Source: Escarpia spicata
Lineage: Eukaryota > Annelida > Polychaeta > Sabellida > Siboglinidae
Direction: 5' to 3'
DNA: 64,000 nt
NCBI GenBank assembly: GCA_963995525.1
Contig: OZ023210.1
Location: forward strand, 20,210,184 to 20,274,183
The notes beneath the pieces were generated by a model that ran no database searches, was not told the DNA's origin, and saw nothing but the letters and a program-made list of their open reading frames with translations. Made by a program: the position numbers and the translations under genes. The first letter of the stretch is position 1. Each line of letters starts with the position of its first letter. Shown in pieces: positions 12,145 through 24,957 of the stretch.

Positions 12145-12553
12145 CTGAAGTGAAGGCATAAGTGGAATGGCCAAAATTGGTTAAATTTGAAATTGTTTAG
12201 TAGTACTACTACCCCTAAAAATGGACAGCATAGTATAACACATCAAAATAATATCCAGGCTATTTAAATAACTTTCAGAAATAATAAAATAAATATTCCT
12301 CCTATGTTCATGCACCCGGTGTACTTGTTTTCTTGCTCCCTATCAAACTAAGGTTAGCATAGAGCAGACCTGCCTACCATTCCGGAAAGTCACCTCAAAT
12401 TACGGTATTACGGTGAGGGATGAAAATATTACGGACTGTGACCATGTTGGGTAATCACTTAAATTTAGGTTGCACTATATTCAACAGGTGGCAGCATGTG
12501 CATGCAGCATGTTGTGACATGGTTTTTCATTCGCTGAGTCTGATCGTAATGTA

Positions 12554-12687
12554 ACCAATAAGAAACAGCGTTATGACAAAATCGCATTTCCGCGATCAAA
12601 CAAAACGAAGTCACGCGGCACGAAATGATGGCTGACAGCGAAACGATGCCACCGCCAACCCAAAAGAAATGTGTAATGCAAAAATGT
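12554..12687 (+). other. Possible host first exon with CCAAT box
   Basis: A CCAAT motif at about 12555 precedes ATG-ATG at 12625, which opens about 21 codons (MMADSETMPPPTQKKCVMQK) up to a GTGAGT donor-like site at about 12688. No downstream exon could be paired with it. The upstream 150 bases include a repeat-like tract, so this may equally be part of a transposon. Confidence 0.2.
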
Positions 12688-12799
12688 AGTGAGTGTTGTA
12701 CTTGTAGTGTTAGGCCAACTGACTGTACTAAGACTAAGTTAGTTTATTTATTGAGGAGTTTAGTGTATCATTTTCAGCCTATCATACAGTTACTACAGT

Positions 12800-13121
12800 C
12801 TAGGCGATGTCGATGACAGTGTAATGTAATGGTTTTGGTCCATCGCTACCCCCCCCCCCCCCCCCCCCCCCGTCTATCATTTATCATACTAGAGTTGAGT
12901 AGGCTAGAGTGTAGGTGGTGTTGATGACAGTGTAACTAATGGTTTTGACCCAGTGTAATGTAATGGTTTTGGTCCATCGCTACCCCCCCACCCCCCACCC
13001 CCCACCCCCACCCCCCCGTCTATCATTTATCATACTAGAGTTGAGTAGGCTAGAGTGTAGGTGATGTTGATGACAGCGTAACTAATGGGTTTGACCTGTC
13101 GCTACCCCCCCCCCCCCCCCC
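12800..13121. repeat. Tandem repeat with long poly-C tracts, three copies
   Basis: Unit of about 130 bp: an ATGGTTTTGG(T/A)CC block, TCGCTA, a run of 15-25 C, then TATCATTTATCATACTAGAG and a TTGATGACAG block. Copies begin near 12818, 12952 and 13075. The C-runs are G-rich on the minus strand and could form quadruplexes. Confidence 0.8.
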
Positions 13122-15394
13122 GGTGACAATATCTGACATGGTGGTTCTGCATTACTGACAGGAAGCGTATATTCCTGAAAATCAGTGTAAATGGGAAGAT
13201 GGATTACTGACAGGAAGTTTTTGGGGTAGGCAGGTCTGATAGAGGTCTAGACGATCTCTATCAATGTGTATACATATTCCACACTTTTCAGAGATGTAAC
13301 TTATATACTTTTCTTTATATCCATACTTCTATACATACTACATGTAGTTTTGGGCGTTTACCCCCTGGTAACATATGTACTGTAGGCTATTACGGTCACA
13401 ATATACATATAAATGTTTAGCATTCTCTACAGAAATCATAAATTATTACTACTCTTTAAATTTACATAATACAAGATTATTTAATTTATATTTGATTACA
13501 ATCAGCATTCAATGTATTACATCACACATGGAAAAAAGTAAAGAAGTGTTATTTTTAAAGTGCACAGTACAAGCAGCCAGTGACTCAAGTCAAGACATCC
13601 CAAAAAAGTACTTATACTAGTTAGATCCAGGCAATTATTTTAGGCATTCGATTATAATTTTTTTTTATTAGTCTCAAATGTCCAGCCAGTGTCAGTCAGT
13701 GATTGAGGGTAAAGTGTGAATGTCCAGTGGGTGCTACAGTTGTATTATTATGTATTATATTATACATAGTTAAATATTAATATAATATGACATGTCATTA
13801 AATATGAAGGCATATGCCATAATATTTATATTACTGTATATTAATGTGTGATGGAACGTCGATGAAACGTCGCGGAACGTCGATGGAGCGGATTTTTAAG
13901 TTCATCTACCATTCGGTGCGTACTTCGCATGAGACTGATACTTCGCACATAGTTAACTATTGGTATAATATAACATGGCCATCAATATAATATAAAGTCA
14001 TAATATCTACAATAATGTATATTCACGTGCGATGGAACGTCGCGGAACGTCGATCGAAGATGGCATTAAGATAGCGGACGATGATGGCGTTGTTTTGGCT
14101 GTTCCATCTATTGAACACACAGTCGTGTGTGTGGTGTGCTTGCTGATAAATTCAATATTACTAACCTGTCCAGAAGAACTTGGCGAATGCTGCATCACTT
14201 TTCACGCCAGCCGTTTCTTTCGTTCGGTTTCACAAATCCATAAGCTTTCCAATATACACCTTTGTTCGCAGATATATACTCTCTTTGTCTTTCCGCTGTC
14301 ACCCTATTTTTAGTCGAGTCGGTCGGGCGTCCCTTCATCGCAGATAAAATTATCGAGCTATCACTTGTATGAAAAATGGACGGCGACTCGTAAATACGCA
14401 ATGTTGACTGAATCCAGGCACCAAAAGGTGGGGTCAAAGGCCGATGTCGCCGCATATTCCCGTTCACGTGACTAGTACACGAGAAGTCTATCTCAGACCA
14501 CATCCAAGTTCAGATATGTGTCTTGATATGCCGTTAGGACTAACCGAAAATCATTTTATTGTTTGTCTGCTAATTTCACTAAAACGAAGTAAAGCATACG
14601 TACAAATGAACCAGTATATCAATAATGAATACTTGATACGTTTACGTTTCGTGAAATTAGTCTGACACGTGAGGAGCACAAAAATCGAAATGATTGAGCA
14701 CTTTTAATTAATACTTACACTCGATTTTGTGACAGCATCATTATCTCTTGTTATGGTTATTACATTTGGCACGCTTAGGCGCCCTAGTGAATACAGACTA
14801 GTCCCTAGAAATCTTATAAAAAGCGAATTCACACGTCTTTATGGTACTTAGCTAACTATTTATCTGACGACGGCTTCGTTATAGACAAAAGTGGAATTAG
14901 TTAATATAAATGAGGCTGTCATGACACAGCTGAAAATGGCAGACTTCGATGCCATTTACGAAGAAGATGGTCAACGAACCTGATCGTTTTATTGACGATA
15001 TACGTTGATTATATCTGTCCCAGATCCCGTCGTTATTCGAGGAGCTGGTAATATTGCAGTGACGTAAGTTGAAATTCCGTCATTTCGTGTTTCGTTCTTT
15101 TCAGGACAATCCATCATATTTCGTTGGGCAGGTGTCCGATACTTTGATGGCTATTGACATCGCATTGGCATTGCTATGAATTGATAGTAACACTCGTTGT
15201 CAACAAAGGAAATATATTTATATCGTTTTGACCATTATTATCAAACGCCTTTGATACGTACAGTTTCAAGGAATGCGAAACCGCTAAGCAGTAAGGGGTG
15301 ATGTAAGACATTAAATTTTGCGTAGAACGTAACATTTGTTGTACCGAAAGAGACAGGATGAACCTACCCGTTATTCAGCCTCAGGTCAGACAAC
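13122..15394. other. Non-coding interval with a short GAACGTCG repeat
   Basis: No convincing gene. The motif GGAACGTCG recurs at about 13853-13885 and 14033-14053 around similar AT-rich sequence (ATATAATATGACATG-like), suggesting a small diverged direct duplication of about 170 bp. Confidence 0.4.
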
Positions 15395-15504
15395 ATGGCG
15401 TACAGTGACCCAGGCACACTGCCCTGTAGCTGTGGTTGTGTCAAGTGTCGTACATTGACAGCATTGGTCAACGTATTGATAGAATGCGATTGTGTAGTGG
15501 TTAG
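15395..15504 (+). pseudogene. 5' part of a 94-codon frame split by Gypsy-C
   Basis: ATG at 15395 opens a Cys-rich frame (CSCGCVKC near the start) that reaches the retrotransposon edge at 15504 without a stop. If Gypsy-C is removed leaving one copy of its GTTAG target duplication, the frame continues without a break at 31393 to TGA at 31565-31567. No homolog is recognised. It may be a host exon or a chance frame. Confidence 0.3.
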
Positions 15505-15668
15505 TATGATGTTTTGAGTCTGTTTATTGAGAGCTTTGAGAAAACGTTTATTTACTGTAACCGCCCGGATGTAGTTATCCCCGATCTTCAGTCTAACTCG
15601 ATACGCTAGGTGGCGATACTAGTCACTCAGTTAGTCAGTAATTGAACTATACAGAGTTGAACACTACA
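15505..15668 (-). repeat. Gypsy-C 3' LTR
   Basis: 164 bp. On the minus strand it starts TGTAGTGTTC and ends ACATCATA. It is identical to the other LTR except for one inserted G. Confidence 0.93.
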
Positions 15669-15818
15669 TCCCTCCCCAAACTGGATAAAAGATACAGCGT
15701 TCAGAAAAAAACACATTAGTAAAAATGCATAGGCCCGATTACATAGTGTCCTTGCATGGAAAAATTACTAGCCAGACTACAACTTTGTTATGGGTAGTGT
15801 CTGTATGACAAGGCATTA

Positions 15819-17459
15819 TTATGTTAGTGATACGAAATAGTACACATCGTAGTCGTCGAGATGTCGCGGGCGATTGCGCATGCGAGCTGGATAGCGAGGC
15901 ATCTCGTCGACGTCATCATGCAGGATTTGCTGATCTTCGGCGTCACCGATGTCACCGGTGCTGATGTCATCATCCCAGCTCGACTCATCTTCCGATTCGA
16001 CTACGTCCCTCGTGACGTGTTTGAAGAATGACGAATTTCGCGTCACTCGATGCGTTCCACGCTGCGCAGTGACCATGGAACCTTTGACGTGTGTGACGTG
16101 GTACGGACGTGGATCATACACTGGGTCGATTTTGCGCCTCCTAATCGGCGGTTTGATGATGACCGCGTCACCTTCCTTGATGGTCGACGGCTTGACGTAC
16201 GCTTTGTCGTCAGCTGCACGTTTCATCTTCGCTTTGTTGTTCTGGTCGCGTTGTTGTACGTCCTTCCTGTTGAACGGCTCGGGTGTCATTTGTGGCAACT
16301 TGACCTTCATCCATCGTCCGTGTAGAAGTGTTGCTGGAGGAGATCCGGTTGTCGCATGTGGAGTTGTTGCGCGATAGTTGCGAAGGAACCGATTCATCTC
16401 GGCTCTCCAGTCTTTCTGCTCACAGATAGATGTTTTGATGACTTTCTTCACCGTTCGCATGAAACGCTCGACTTCGGCGTTCGCTCGCGGCCAGTACGGA
16501 GTGATCTTCCTGTGGCGGAAATCGAGATCTGAAGCAAAGTTTGCAAAGTCACGACTGTTAAACGGTGGACCGTTGTCCGTTCGAAATGTGTCGGGCGTAC
16601 CATACTCTGACAATACTTTGTCCAAACGAGGGATCACCACGTTTGCCGATGTTGACGATACGATATCAACGATCGGGAATCTTGAGTAATCGTCCATTAG
16701 GACCAGCAAGTATTGTCCCATGGGTAGTTCTGCGAAATCTGCGCTGATTTCTGTCCAGGGCGCTGTGGGTAGTGGACTCATCTGCAAAGGTTCACGTTTG
16801 ACCACTGGCACAGACGCTTGACACGCAATGCATGATTTGACACGACGTTCGACCATCTTGTCGATGCCGGGGAACCAAATCTTTTCTCGCAGCAATGCTT
16901 TTGTCTTCACGATTCCCTGATGACCTTCGTGGGCAAGGTCGACCGCGCATTTCTGCAGTGTTGCGGGGATGGCCAACCGATGACCACGAAGAATGGTGTC
17001 ACCGTCAACTGTGATCGTCAGCTCGTTCTTCAGCATTTGGTAGGACTTGTACGACTCGACGTCTACCTTGTCTGACAAGTTTTGCTGCCATTTTCCAGTG
17101 CCTAGGGCTTGCACTACAGCTTGTAGTGTCGCGTCAGCCATTGTTGCGCATCGCACTTGTTCGATCGACATCGCTTTCGGCACGGAGTTGATCGAGATGT
17201 AATCGATGAACTCCTCAGCGACCTTCTCTTCACGGGAAGTCTGACGCGTTTGTTGGCATGGGTGTCGTGACAAGAAGTCTGCAGGGTTATCTGACCCCGG
17301 ATGGTAGACCACGGTGGCGTTGTAGGGCTGCAGCCTGATTGCCCACCGCTCGATGCGTGCTGTTGGTTGAGACTTTGGGTTGCCGTAGTGAATACCAGTA
17401 GTGAATATCAGTGAATACCACGACCGGTTGACCGTAGACGTACAGGTGAAAGTGTTCAC
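15819..17459 (-). CDS. Gypsy-C integrase
   Basis: The frame resumes after the RNase H shift and runs to TAA. Domains: end of RNase H (VVYHPGSDNPADFLSRHP), an HHCC zinc domain (HEGHQGIVKTKALL, WFPGIDKMVERRVKSCIACQ), then the DDE core. The catalytic residues are in SADFAELP, FRTDNGPPF and ANAEVERF. A C-terminal part with GDAVIIKPP and an acidic tail follow. The integrase inserts element cDNA and makes the 5-bp duplication seen at the ends. All catalytic residues are present, so only expression would be affected by the upstream breaks. Confidence 0.92.
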   Translation of the reverse strand: MNTFTCTSTVNRSWYSLIFTTGIHYGNPKSQPTARIERWAIRLQPYNATVVYHPGSDNPADFLSRHPCQQTRQTSREEKVAEEFIDYISINSVPKAMSIEQVRCATMADATLQAVVQALGTGKWQQNLSDKVDVESYKSYQMLKNELTITVDGDTILRGHRLAIPATLQKCAVDLAHEGHQGIVKTKALLREKIWFPGIDKMVERRVKSCIACQASVPVVKREPLQMSPLPTAPWTEISADFAELPMGQYLLVLMDDYSRFPIVDIVSSTSANVVIPRLDKVLSEYGTPDTFRTDNGPPFNSRDFANFASDLDFRHRKITPYWPRANAEVERFMRTVKKVIKTSICEQKDWRAEMNRFLRNYRATTPHATTGSPPATLLHGRWMKVKLPQMTPEPFNRKDVQQRDQNNKAKMKRAADDKAYVKPSTIKEGDAVIIKPPIRRRKIDPVYDPRPYHVTHVKGSMVTAQRGTHRVTRNSSFFKHVTRDVVESEDESSWDDDISTGDIGDAEDQQILHDDVDEMPRYPARMRNRPRHLDDYDVYYFVSLT

Positions 17460-18684
17460 AGGCCCATACGACGGCCAGCGCCTCGCGTTCGGTCTGGGAG
17501 TACCTCTGTTCCACGGCGGTTAGCGCACGACTGCCGTACGCGATGACACGCTCGTCTGACTCGGCACTCTGTGTGAGGATTGCGCCAAGGCCGACAGGAC
17601 TGGCGTCCACGTACATTGACGTTTTCTTTCGCTCATCAAAGTACGCCAGCACCGGCGCCTTCGATAGCGATTGACGTATAGAGGCGAGAGACGTGCTGCA
17701 CTCATCCGTCCAGTTCCAAAGCGCATCTTTCTTCGTCAATTCTCGTAGAGGTTGCGTCATCGTCGCGTAACCGGGGATGAATCTCGCACAGAAGTTGGAC
17801 ATGCCGAGAAGACTTCTGACCTGCGTTGCGTTTGACGGAGTGTCGAGATTCTGGATCGCTGACACCTTTGGATCAGCAGAGAGTCCTCCTCGGGAGAAGA
17901 CATACCCGAAGAACTCAAGCGTGCCTTTGTTGTAAGAGCATTTCTTTTTGTTCAGCGTGAGACCATGTTCGCGCAGTCGTTGGAACGTCGCCTTCAGGTG
18001 CTGATCGTGCTCCTTCTGTGTTGCGCCGAACACGAGAATGTCATCGCTGATGTTGATCGCACCGGATATGCCACTTAGTGTTTCGCGAATGGCATTCTGG
18101 AACACTTCGGCTGCACTAGATACACCGAAATTGAGATGTTTATATCTCCACAGACCGATGTGCGTGGAGAAAGTGGTGATAGTTCGCGATGACGGTTCGA
18201 GTTCCAGCTGATTATAGCTTTGGTTCAAGTCGAGTTTGCTGAACACAGCTGCACCGTTGAGGTCGTTTACAAGCTCGTTGATGGTCGGCGTGATGTGACG
18301 TTCTCGCGTGATCGCCTGATTCGCTTGGCGCATGTCGACACACACCCGGATCTGACCTTCACTTTTCGGTTTCGGTACTACGACCAATGGCGATACCCAG
18401 GGCGTTGCCCCCTCGACGCGCTCGATGACGCCGAGTTCCTCGTCTCGCTTAAACTCCTGTTCCAGTTGCTGCCTGACGTGAAACGGGATCCTCCTGTGTG
18501 GTTGCGCAACAGGTTGCACCGTCTCGTCGACGTGTAATTTCACTTTGAAATCCTTTAGTTGACCGAGACCTTGGAAAAGGTCGTCATACTCGAGACTAAG
18601 CGATCGATAGCTGTAGCCTGTGGCTGGTTGGTCGATAGCGGTTGCACGACTCGTACCAGATGAAGTCGCTTTGACGCCTTCCAT
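17287..18684 (-). pseudogene. Gypsy-C reverse transcriptase and RNase H
   Basis: Long open frame with all RT blocks: PVAQPHRRIPFHVR, WVSPLVVVPKPKSEGQIRVCVDMR, KLDLNQSYNQLEL, HLNFGVSSAAEVFQ, INISDDILVFG (the two catalytic Asp are kept), FFGYVFSRGG and GMSNFCARFIPGYA. RNase H follows with MYVDASPVGLGAIL and REALAVVWACEHF. Near 17400-17425 a short local duplication (GTGAATA-type) shifts the frame just after VVVFTD, so the normal passage into the integrase frame is lost. The copy is otherwise well preserved. Confidence 0.92.
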
Positions 18685-19042
18685 CCTAGAAATGAGCCAC
18701 CTGAGCCCGCTACAACATAGAACAGTTCGTCACTTTGTTGTGTTGCAGATTTCACAGTGGCCGTGAAGATACCCTTGACAGGAAGTGGCTATGCAGATCC
18801 GTACGGGAAGATCTTCGTGTCATCGCGGCTCAGCTGCGGTTGCGGTGTCATCGTGGCGTAGTCGCATTCATCGATGATGTTGATTTCAGCTCCCGAGTCA
18901 GCAATGACGTTCAGTTCGTGGCCGTTGACATTGACAATGAAGTGTGGACGTGCATCGCGTTTGTTGACACCGACGTTGCACAGTGATAGTTTGTAGACAC
19001 ACGCGTCATCACTCGAACTGTCTTCAGCCGCAACGATGTGTA
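18555..19042 (-). pseudogene. Gypsy-C aspartic protease
   Basis: The frame enters from the target site of the foldback insertion and encodes a short acidic linker, then a protease core with VIADSGAEINIID. The active-site triad is DSG, as in many Mag-like elements. An in-frame TAG at about 18788-18790 interrupts the domain. The remaining part (LFYVVAGSGGSFLGWKASKRL) stays in frame until a frameshift near 18590 that leads into RT. Confidence 0.75.
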
Positions 19043-22000
19043 CACCTCAGTAGTAGTCGTGTGGTATTTACCCCCGTGTAAAAAGGTCCCACCATTTTGT
19101 CCTAAAAACTTAGCACCTATAGAGAAAAAGTCAACATCAAAGGATTTGCACTTTTTCCTATAAACTTAGCACCGGAACTAAATACCCTTAAGTACCCTTA
19201 ATTACCTTTGATTGACAGGACCACCCAACGACGCTGACCCGTTGCCCTTAGTGCGTGTAATGTATGTGTTTCGTTTCTCTATACTTGAGGGGCTTGATTG
19301 ACAGGACCACCCAAAAACAAATCGGAGGCTTAGAATGAGTTCGGGGCAACAATCTGCTGTATCAAGGAGATGTTCAGCGTTGACCCCGTGCCCTTTGCGT
19401 GTGTGTTTTCGTTTCTCTGCACTCTAGTTGCGCCATTTTGATCGTCAGACCTAAGGTAGGGCTAAAATAACTGAATATTGCCTATAGCCATTGTACCGGC
19501 ACCAACCACTGTATAAAAGAGTTGCCTGCTAATTGGAGCTGCGTTGATGAGTACGAAATTAGTACTGAGTGGTTATAATCACTGTACCAGTACATAGCCA
19601 CGTATAAAAGTTCTACGCTGTTAGGCGGCTGTGTTGTTGTGAAACTTGATACAGGGACTGGTGTAAAGTCCTTACGCTGCTAGTGACCGCTGTAATGTGT
19701 GTTTTCGTTTCTGGGCTTGATTGACAGGCCCAACAACAAATCAGAGGCTTAGAATGAGTCCAGGGCAACAATCTGCTGTATTAAGGAGATGTTCAGCGTT
19801 GACCCCGTGCCCTTTGCGTGTGTGTTTTCGTTTCTCTGCACTCTAGTGGCGCCGTTTTGATCGTCAGACCTAAGGTAGGGCTAAAACAACTGAATATTGC
19901 CTATAGCTATTGTACCGGCACAAAACCACTGTATAAAAGAGTTGCCTGCTAATTGGAGCTGCGCTGATGAGGACGAAATTAGTACTGAGTGGTTATAATT
20001 ACTGTACCAGTACATAACTACGTATAAAAGTTCTACGCTGTTAGGCGGCTGTGTTGTTGTGAAACTTGATACAGGCACTGGTGTAAAGTCTGTATGCTGC
20101 TAGTGACCGCTGTAATGTGTGTTTTCGTTTCTCTGCACTCTAGTGGCGTTGTTTTGATCGTCAGACCTAAGGTAGGGCTAAAACAACTGAATATTGCCTA
20201 TAACCATTGTACCGGCACAAAACCACTGTATAAAAGAGTTGCCTGCGTTGATCAGGCCGAAAGTGGCTATAATCATAACCACGTACATAACCACATAACC
20301 ACATAACCACGTATAAAAGTTCTACGCTGTGTTATTGTGAAACTTGATACAGGCACTGGTGTAAAGTCCGTACGCTGCTAGTGACGGCTGTAACATTCCT
20401 GCTTTGTCGTGAGTCGTGACGCCTTCTAGTAGTAGTGTATTTATAGCGTACAGTGTTTCGTTTATAAGCAAGGCTACTATAGTTCGTTTATATGGCGCTC
20501 GTAGGGACATACAGTGGTTTTGTGCGTTGGAAAGAATCAAACAACTAGTCGTTGACTGTTATAGTTTAATGAGGTAGAAATGAAGCCTTAGTCTAGCTAC
20601 GGAGGATGCCGATAAATATTCTATTGCCATCCTGCGATGATGAATCTGATGACGGGACGTGATCATGTGGCAATCCAAAGCAGTCCGTTGTTGTCGCCGC
20701 CGTGCTGGGCACCGAGGTAAGGCTAATGGGGTGCGTTGAGGCGGTGGTCTAAATACGGGCCGCCCTGTCCGCACCCATGGGGCAGGAGCGGTCAACCCCG
20801 ATAAATCGGTGTCCGAGTCTCGCTCCCGTGGGCGAGGAGGGAGCGACACCCATAAATTGGTGTCTGGGTCGCGCCACTCTTGCGCGGGCGGCCTAACGAT
20901 GCCGCGTACGACTGCAGTCGGTCGAACGGTCCACCTTGGCTGCAATGGAGGCGGCATTTCGCAGGTTCGTGTTGGCGGGCGGGCCGTAGCGACAGAGGCG
21001 GGTGTATTCGGCGTCGCTGCCATAGCGCGGAGCGTGTAGCCACGTCCCAGCCTTTGGGTGGCCACTCATTAGGCGACCTGTGATTAGAAATGACTGAATA
21101 AATAAATGAAAATATTCTTGTATATATATTTATAGTTGTATATGAATGTTTGTTTGGGGACACTCTCATTAGATGGACAGTGAATAGAAATGAATAAATA
21201 AATAAATGATTCTTGTATATGAATGTTTGTTTTACCATACATAATTTGTGTAAGTTGTTTGTTTAGCCGGTTGAGTTGTGCAGTTTATGGTGAAGACGTG
21301 TCGTGTGTGGCGTGTTCAAATTTCGCCTGTGTTAAGTAGCCAAACACAACAGGTTGTGCACACTCACGGATTCCATTCAACAACTTCAGCCGCAACATCA
21401 CCGAATTGCATGGATATTTCCACCTATATTTATAGTTGCATATGAATGTTTGTGACTCATTAGATGACCCGTGAATAGAAATGACTAAATAAATAAATGA
21501 TTCTTGTATATGAATGTTTGTTTGCATTCAGGTGCACCGGTGAATAGAAATAAATAAATAGTTATAATGAATGGTTGTTTGTTTAAAAGGGTGTGGGGCT
21601 GCGTTGAGGTGGCACTCCAAAGCCGCGCCGCGCTATGGCCCTCGGTGGTGTCGATGATAATAGCGGATGTCCGTGAAGTGTGGCTTGTGATGATGGCTGA
21701 TGTAAGGAGACTGGGGTGCGTTGAGGTGGCTGTCCAAAGCCGCGCCGCCCTGTCGTCTCCGGTGGGACTGGGGTCGACCATAACTCGGTGTCCGAGTCGC
21801 GTCGATCTCGCCAATCTTTCGAGTGCGGATCAGGCCTAACGACGCCGCGTACGGCGGCAGTGGCTCGGTTGTTTCGTCTCGGCTGTAATGGTGGCGGCGT
21901 GCTATAGGTTCGTCTTGGCGGGAAGGTCGTGGTAATAGAGGTGGAGTTATTCGGCGCCGTTGTCTTAGCGCGGAGCGTATATCCACGTCCCCAGCCCTTG

Positions 22001-22079
22001 GGCGCCTCCTCATTAGACGGCCTGTAAATGGAAATGAATGAATAAATAAATGAAATATTCTTGTATACATGATTTGAGT

Positions 22080-22210
22080 TAGTTGTTTGTCTAGCCATTT
22101 TGTTGAGTTGTGCAGTTTATGGCAAAGATGTCCCAGTGTCGTGTGTGGCAGGTTCAAATCTTGCCTGTGTTCAAGTATCCAAACACAACAGGTTGTGCAC
22201 ACTCACTGCC
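22080..22210 (+). ncRNA. tRNA-like (SINE-type) module with B box
   Basis: GGCAGGTTCAAATCTTGCC near 22147-22165 matches a tRNA T-arm/B box, with a short stem around TTCAAAT. It sits in a block that recurs at about 21250-21420 (diverged) and, inverted, at about 26100-26215 and 28020-28150. The block resembles part of a tRNA-derived SINE captured in the arms. The A box and acceptor stem are not convincing, so this is not called a functional tRNA. Confidence 0.35.
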
Positions 22211-23322
22211 ATTGCGATATCTGAATAACTCGAACCAAGAATACACACATATGGTTTACCCGCCTCTTTATACTGACCACGTACGCTACACAACAGGCGA
22301 TTCTGCCAAGGCTATTGTCAATAGAAAAAATAAATAAACGGTCATGCGGTGCATGGGTCGTAAGTCGCCTCTTTAGGACGAATGTTTTCTAATACAACAA
22401 CACCACGCGATTCCTGACCCCCGATTTGTCTTCTAACATACTTATGTTCAAACATTTAGAATTTCATTAAACGATTTTGAACCATTACTCAAAACAATAG
22501 TCAACAACTTACATAACGCCGCACGTGACGCGCCCCTCGATGCGGTGCTTTCCCGCGTAAACAATAGTCAACAACTTACATAACGTGGCGCGCCTCTCGA
22601 TGCGTCACCGGTATTTTTTCCCACGCAAACAGCATTCGCAGGAGCGCCTAGCCAAGATGATGACGAGTCGCGAAGCGGGCGTCGCACGAAAGGGCCTCCC
22701 ACATCACGAAAGGTGCGTACGTCACGCTCTTTTAATAAACAAACAAACAAACATTCATTATAACTATATACAACTATAAATATATATATACGAGAATTTT
22801 TGTTTTCATTTATTTATTTATTTATTTCTATTCACAGGGCATCCAATGAAGCGGCGCCCGCGTCCTGGGGCCGTGGCTATATACTCCGTGCTAAGGCGAC
22901 GATTCCTAATAGAGGCTGCAACGGGGTTGGGTGCAAGGTCGGTTCGGCGGGCAGGCCGTGGCAGTATAGGGTTTAGCAGGAATTTCCGCCTTAGTACGGA
23001 GTGTATATCCGCGCCCCAACTTACCCTTTGATTGACAGGACCACCGGACCACCCATCTGACAGGTCTACCCAGCTGCGGCAATGGAATACCCAGCGCTTC
23101 CCTCTAGCGTGTGTAATGTATGCGTTTTCTCTACCCTCTAGTGGTATTGTTTATGAGCCATGAAACAGACTTATGGAAGTTCCCAGGGCCGCTTATTCAT
23201 TGTTAGAATGATGTTTCTACCAGTTGTACTTGGAAATGAATGAATAAATAAATGAAATATTCTTGTATACATGATTTGTGTTAGTTGTTTGTCTAGCCAT
23301 TTTGTTGAGTTGTGCAGTTTAT

Positions 23323-23547
23323 CCCATACACATATAACATATAGACGGAAGGTTGGGACTCTGACAGGGCCCAGTCACCCCTATACACATATAACATATA
23401 TACGGAAGGTTGGGACTCTGACAGGGCCCAGTCACCCCCATACACATATAACATATAGACGGAAGGTTGGGAATCTGACAGTGTCCAGTCACCCCCATAC
23501 ACATATAACTTATACACGGAAGACTGGGACTCTGACAGGGTCCAGGT
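23323..23547. repeat. 57-bp tandem repeat block 1 (left arm)
   Basis: About four copies of a 57-bp unit with CATACACATATAACATATA, GACGGAAGGTTGGG and CTCTGACAG. Because 57 is a multiple of three and the unit lacks stops in several frames, long spurious repetitive frames appear. These are not genes. Confidence 0.93.
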
Positions 23548-24334
23548 CTGCCTGTCTAGTAAGACCAAACAGTGCTGTCATGAGCCTCTCTGTTGTAGTG
23601 CCTTCTGTCATCTTGTAGCTCCCAAACAGTGCTAACGTCAGCCTCTCAGTTGTAGTGCCCTCTGTCATTTCGTAACACCAAACAGTGCTAGCATGAGCCT
23701 CTCCATTGTAGTGCCTCCAGCATACACGTTGAAATCGATCCGCGCATTATCTCCATCGCCTCGCAGCAGCCGTGTAACTAGGACAAAAGATCACCAGGTC
23801 AACGCCATACTAGTGACTGCTTAAATGTGAAGAAAAGTCTGTTGTAGTTTTGGTCGCTTAATAAAACGTATTCTTCCTGTTTACTGTTCCCGCATACACG
23901 ATCAGAAATGTTGATTAAAACGTTGAATTCTTTCTGTTGAACGTTCCCGCATACAAGATCAAAAAAACGTATGAAAATCCTCGCCCGTTGAAACCGATCT
24001 GCCCGTTAACTCCATCGCTTCGCGGCAGCCGTTTAACTAGGACAAAAGATCACCAGGTCAACGCTATACTAGTGACTGCTTAAATGTGAAGAAAAGTCAT
24101 TTGTATTCGCTTAATAAAACGTATTCTTCCTGTTCCCGCTTACACGATCAGAAATGTTGCTTAAAACTGGAAACTGTAGACAGCATTAGCATGACACTTT
24201 TAAATCACCAGTGGGTCCAATGATACAGTGTATACACTGCCTGTCTAGTAAGACCAAACAGTGCTAGCATGAGCCTCTTTGTTGTAATGCCCTCTGTCAT
24301 CTTGTAGCTCCCAAACAGTGCTAGCGTGAGCCTC

Positions 24335-24652
24335 CCCCATACACATATAACATATATACAGAAGGTTGGGACTCTGACAGGGTCCAGTCACCCCCATACA
24401 CATATAACATATAGACAGAAGGTTGGGACTCTGACAGGGTCCAGTTACACCCATACACATATAACATAGAGACAGAAGGTTGGGACTCTGACAGGGCCCA
24501 GTCACCCCCATACACATATAACATATAGACGGAAGGTTGGGACTCTGACAATGTCCAGTTACATCCATACACATATAACATATAGACGGAAGGTTGGGAC
24601 TCTGACAGTGTCCAGTCACCCTCATACACATATAACTTATAGACGGAAGGTT
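24335..24652. repeat. 57-bp tandem repeat block 2 (left arm)
   Basis: About five and a half copies of the same 57-bp unit in the same orientation as block 1, ending where the central 305-bp element begins. Confidence 0.93.
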
Positions 24653-24957
24653 AAAAAACGATGAAAACGCACATGTTGTGTACTGTGTTTTTATTAGTAC
24701 CTAGGAGGCGCCTTATAGGCGCCCTATTCCCTACCTAGGAGGCGCCTTATAGGCGCCCCAGTCCCTAACGCCTATTAGGCGCCCTAGGAGGCGCCTATAA
24801 GGCGCCCTAGTCCCTAGGGCCCTACCCCTAGGGGGGCCGGCTGGAGTCCACCTTATACGCGTATGGGCGCCGTCGTCGAGCGCGTGGCGTTGAGCTACTT
24901 CCCTCCTAGGTACTAATAAAAACACAGTACACAACATGTGCGTTTTCATCGTTTTTT
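24653..24957. mobile_element. 305-bp inverted-repeat element at the centre of the foldback unit
   Basis: Terminal inverted repeats of about 55 bp (AAAAAACGATGAAAACGCAC... at both ends). Between them lie many copies of the palindromic words GGCGCC and CCTAGG. Size and structure fit a non-autonomous (MITE-like) element inserted in, or forming the loop of, the large palindrome. No clear target duplication is visible. Confidence 0.6.

Noticed and set aside
20559..22202. Several 100-190 codon Arg/Pro-rich minus-strand frames in the foldback left arm
   Set aside because: Mirrored versions occur in the right arm in shifted frames with indels; composition is repeat-like and no motif is seen.
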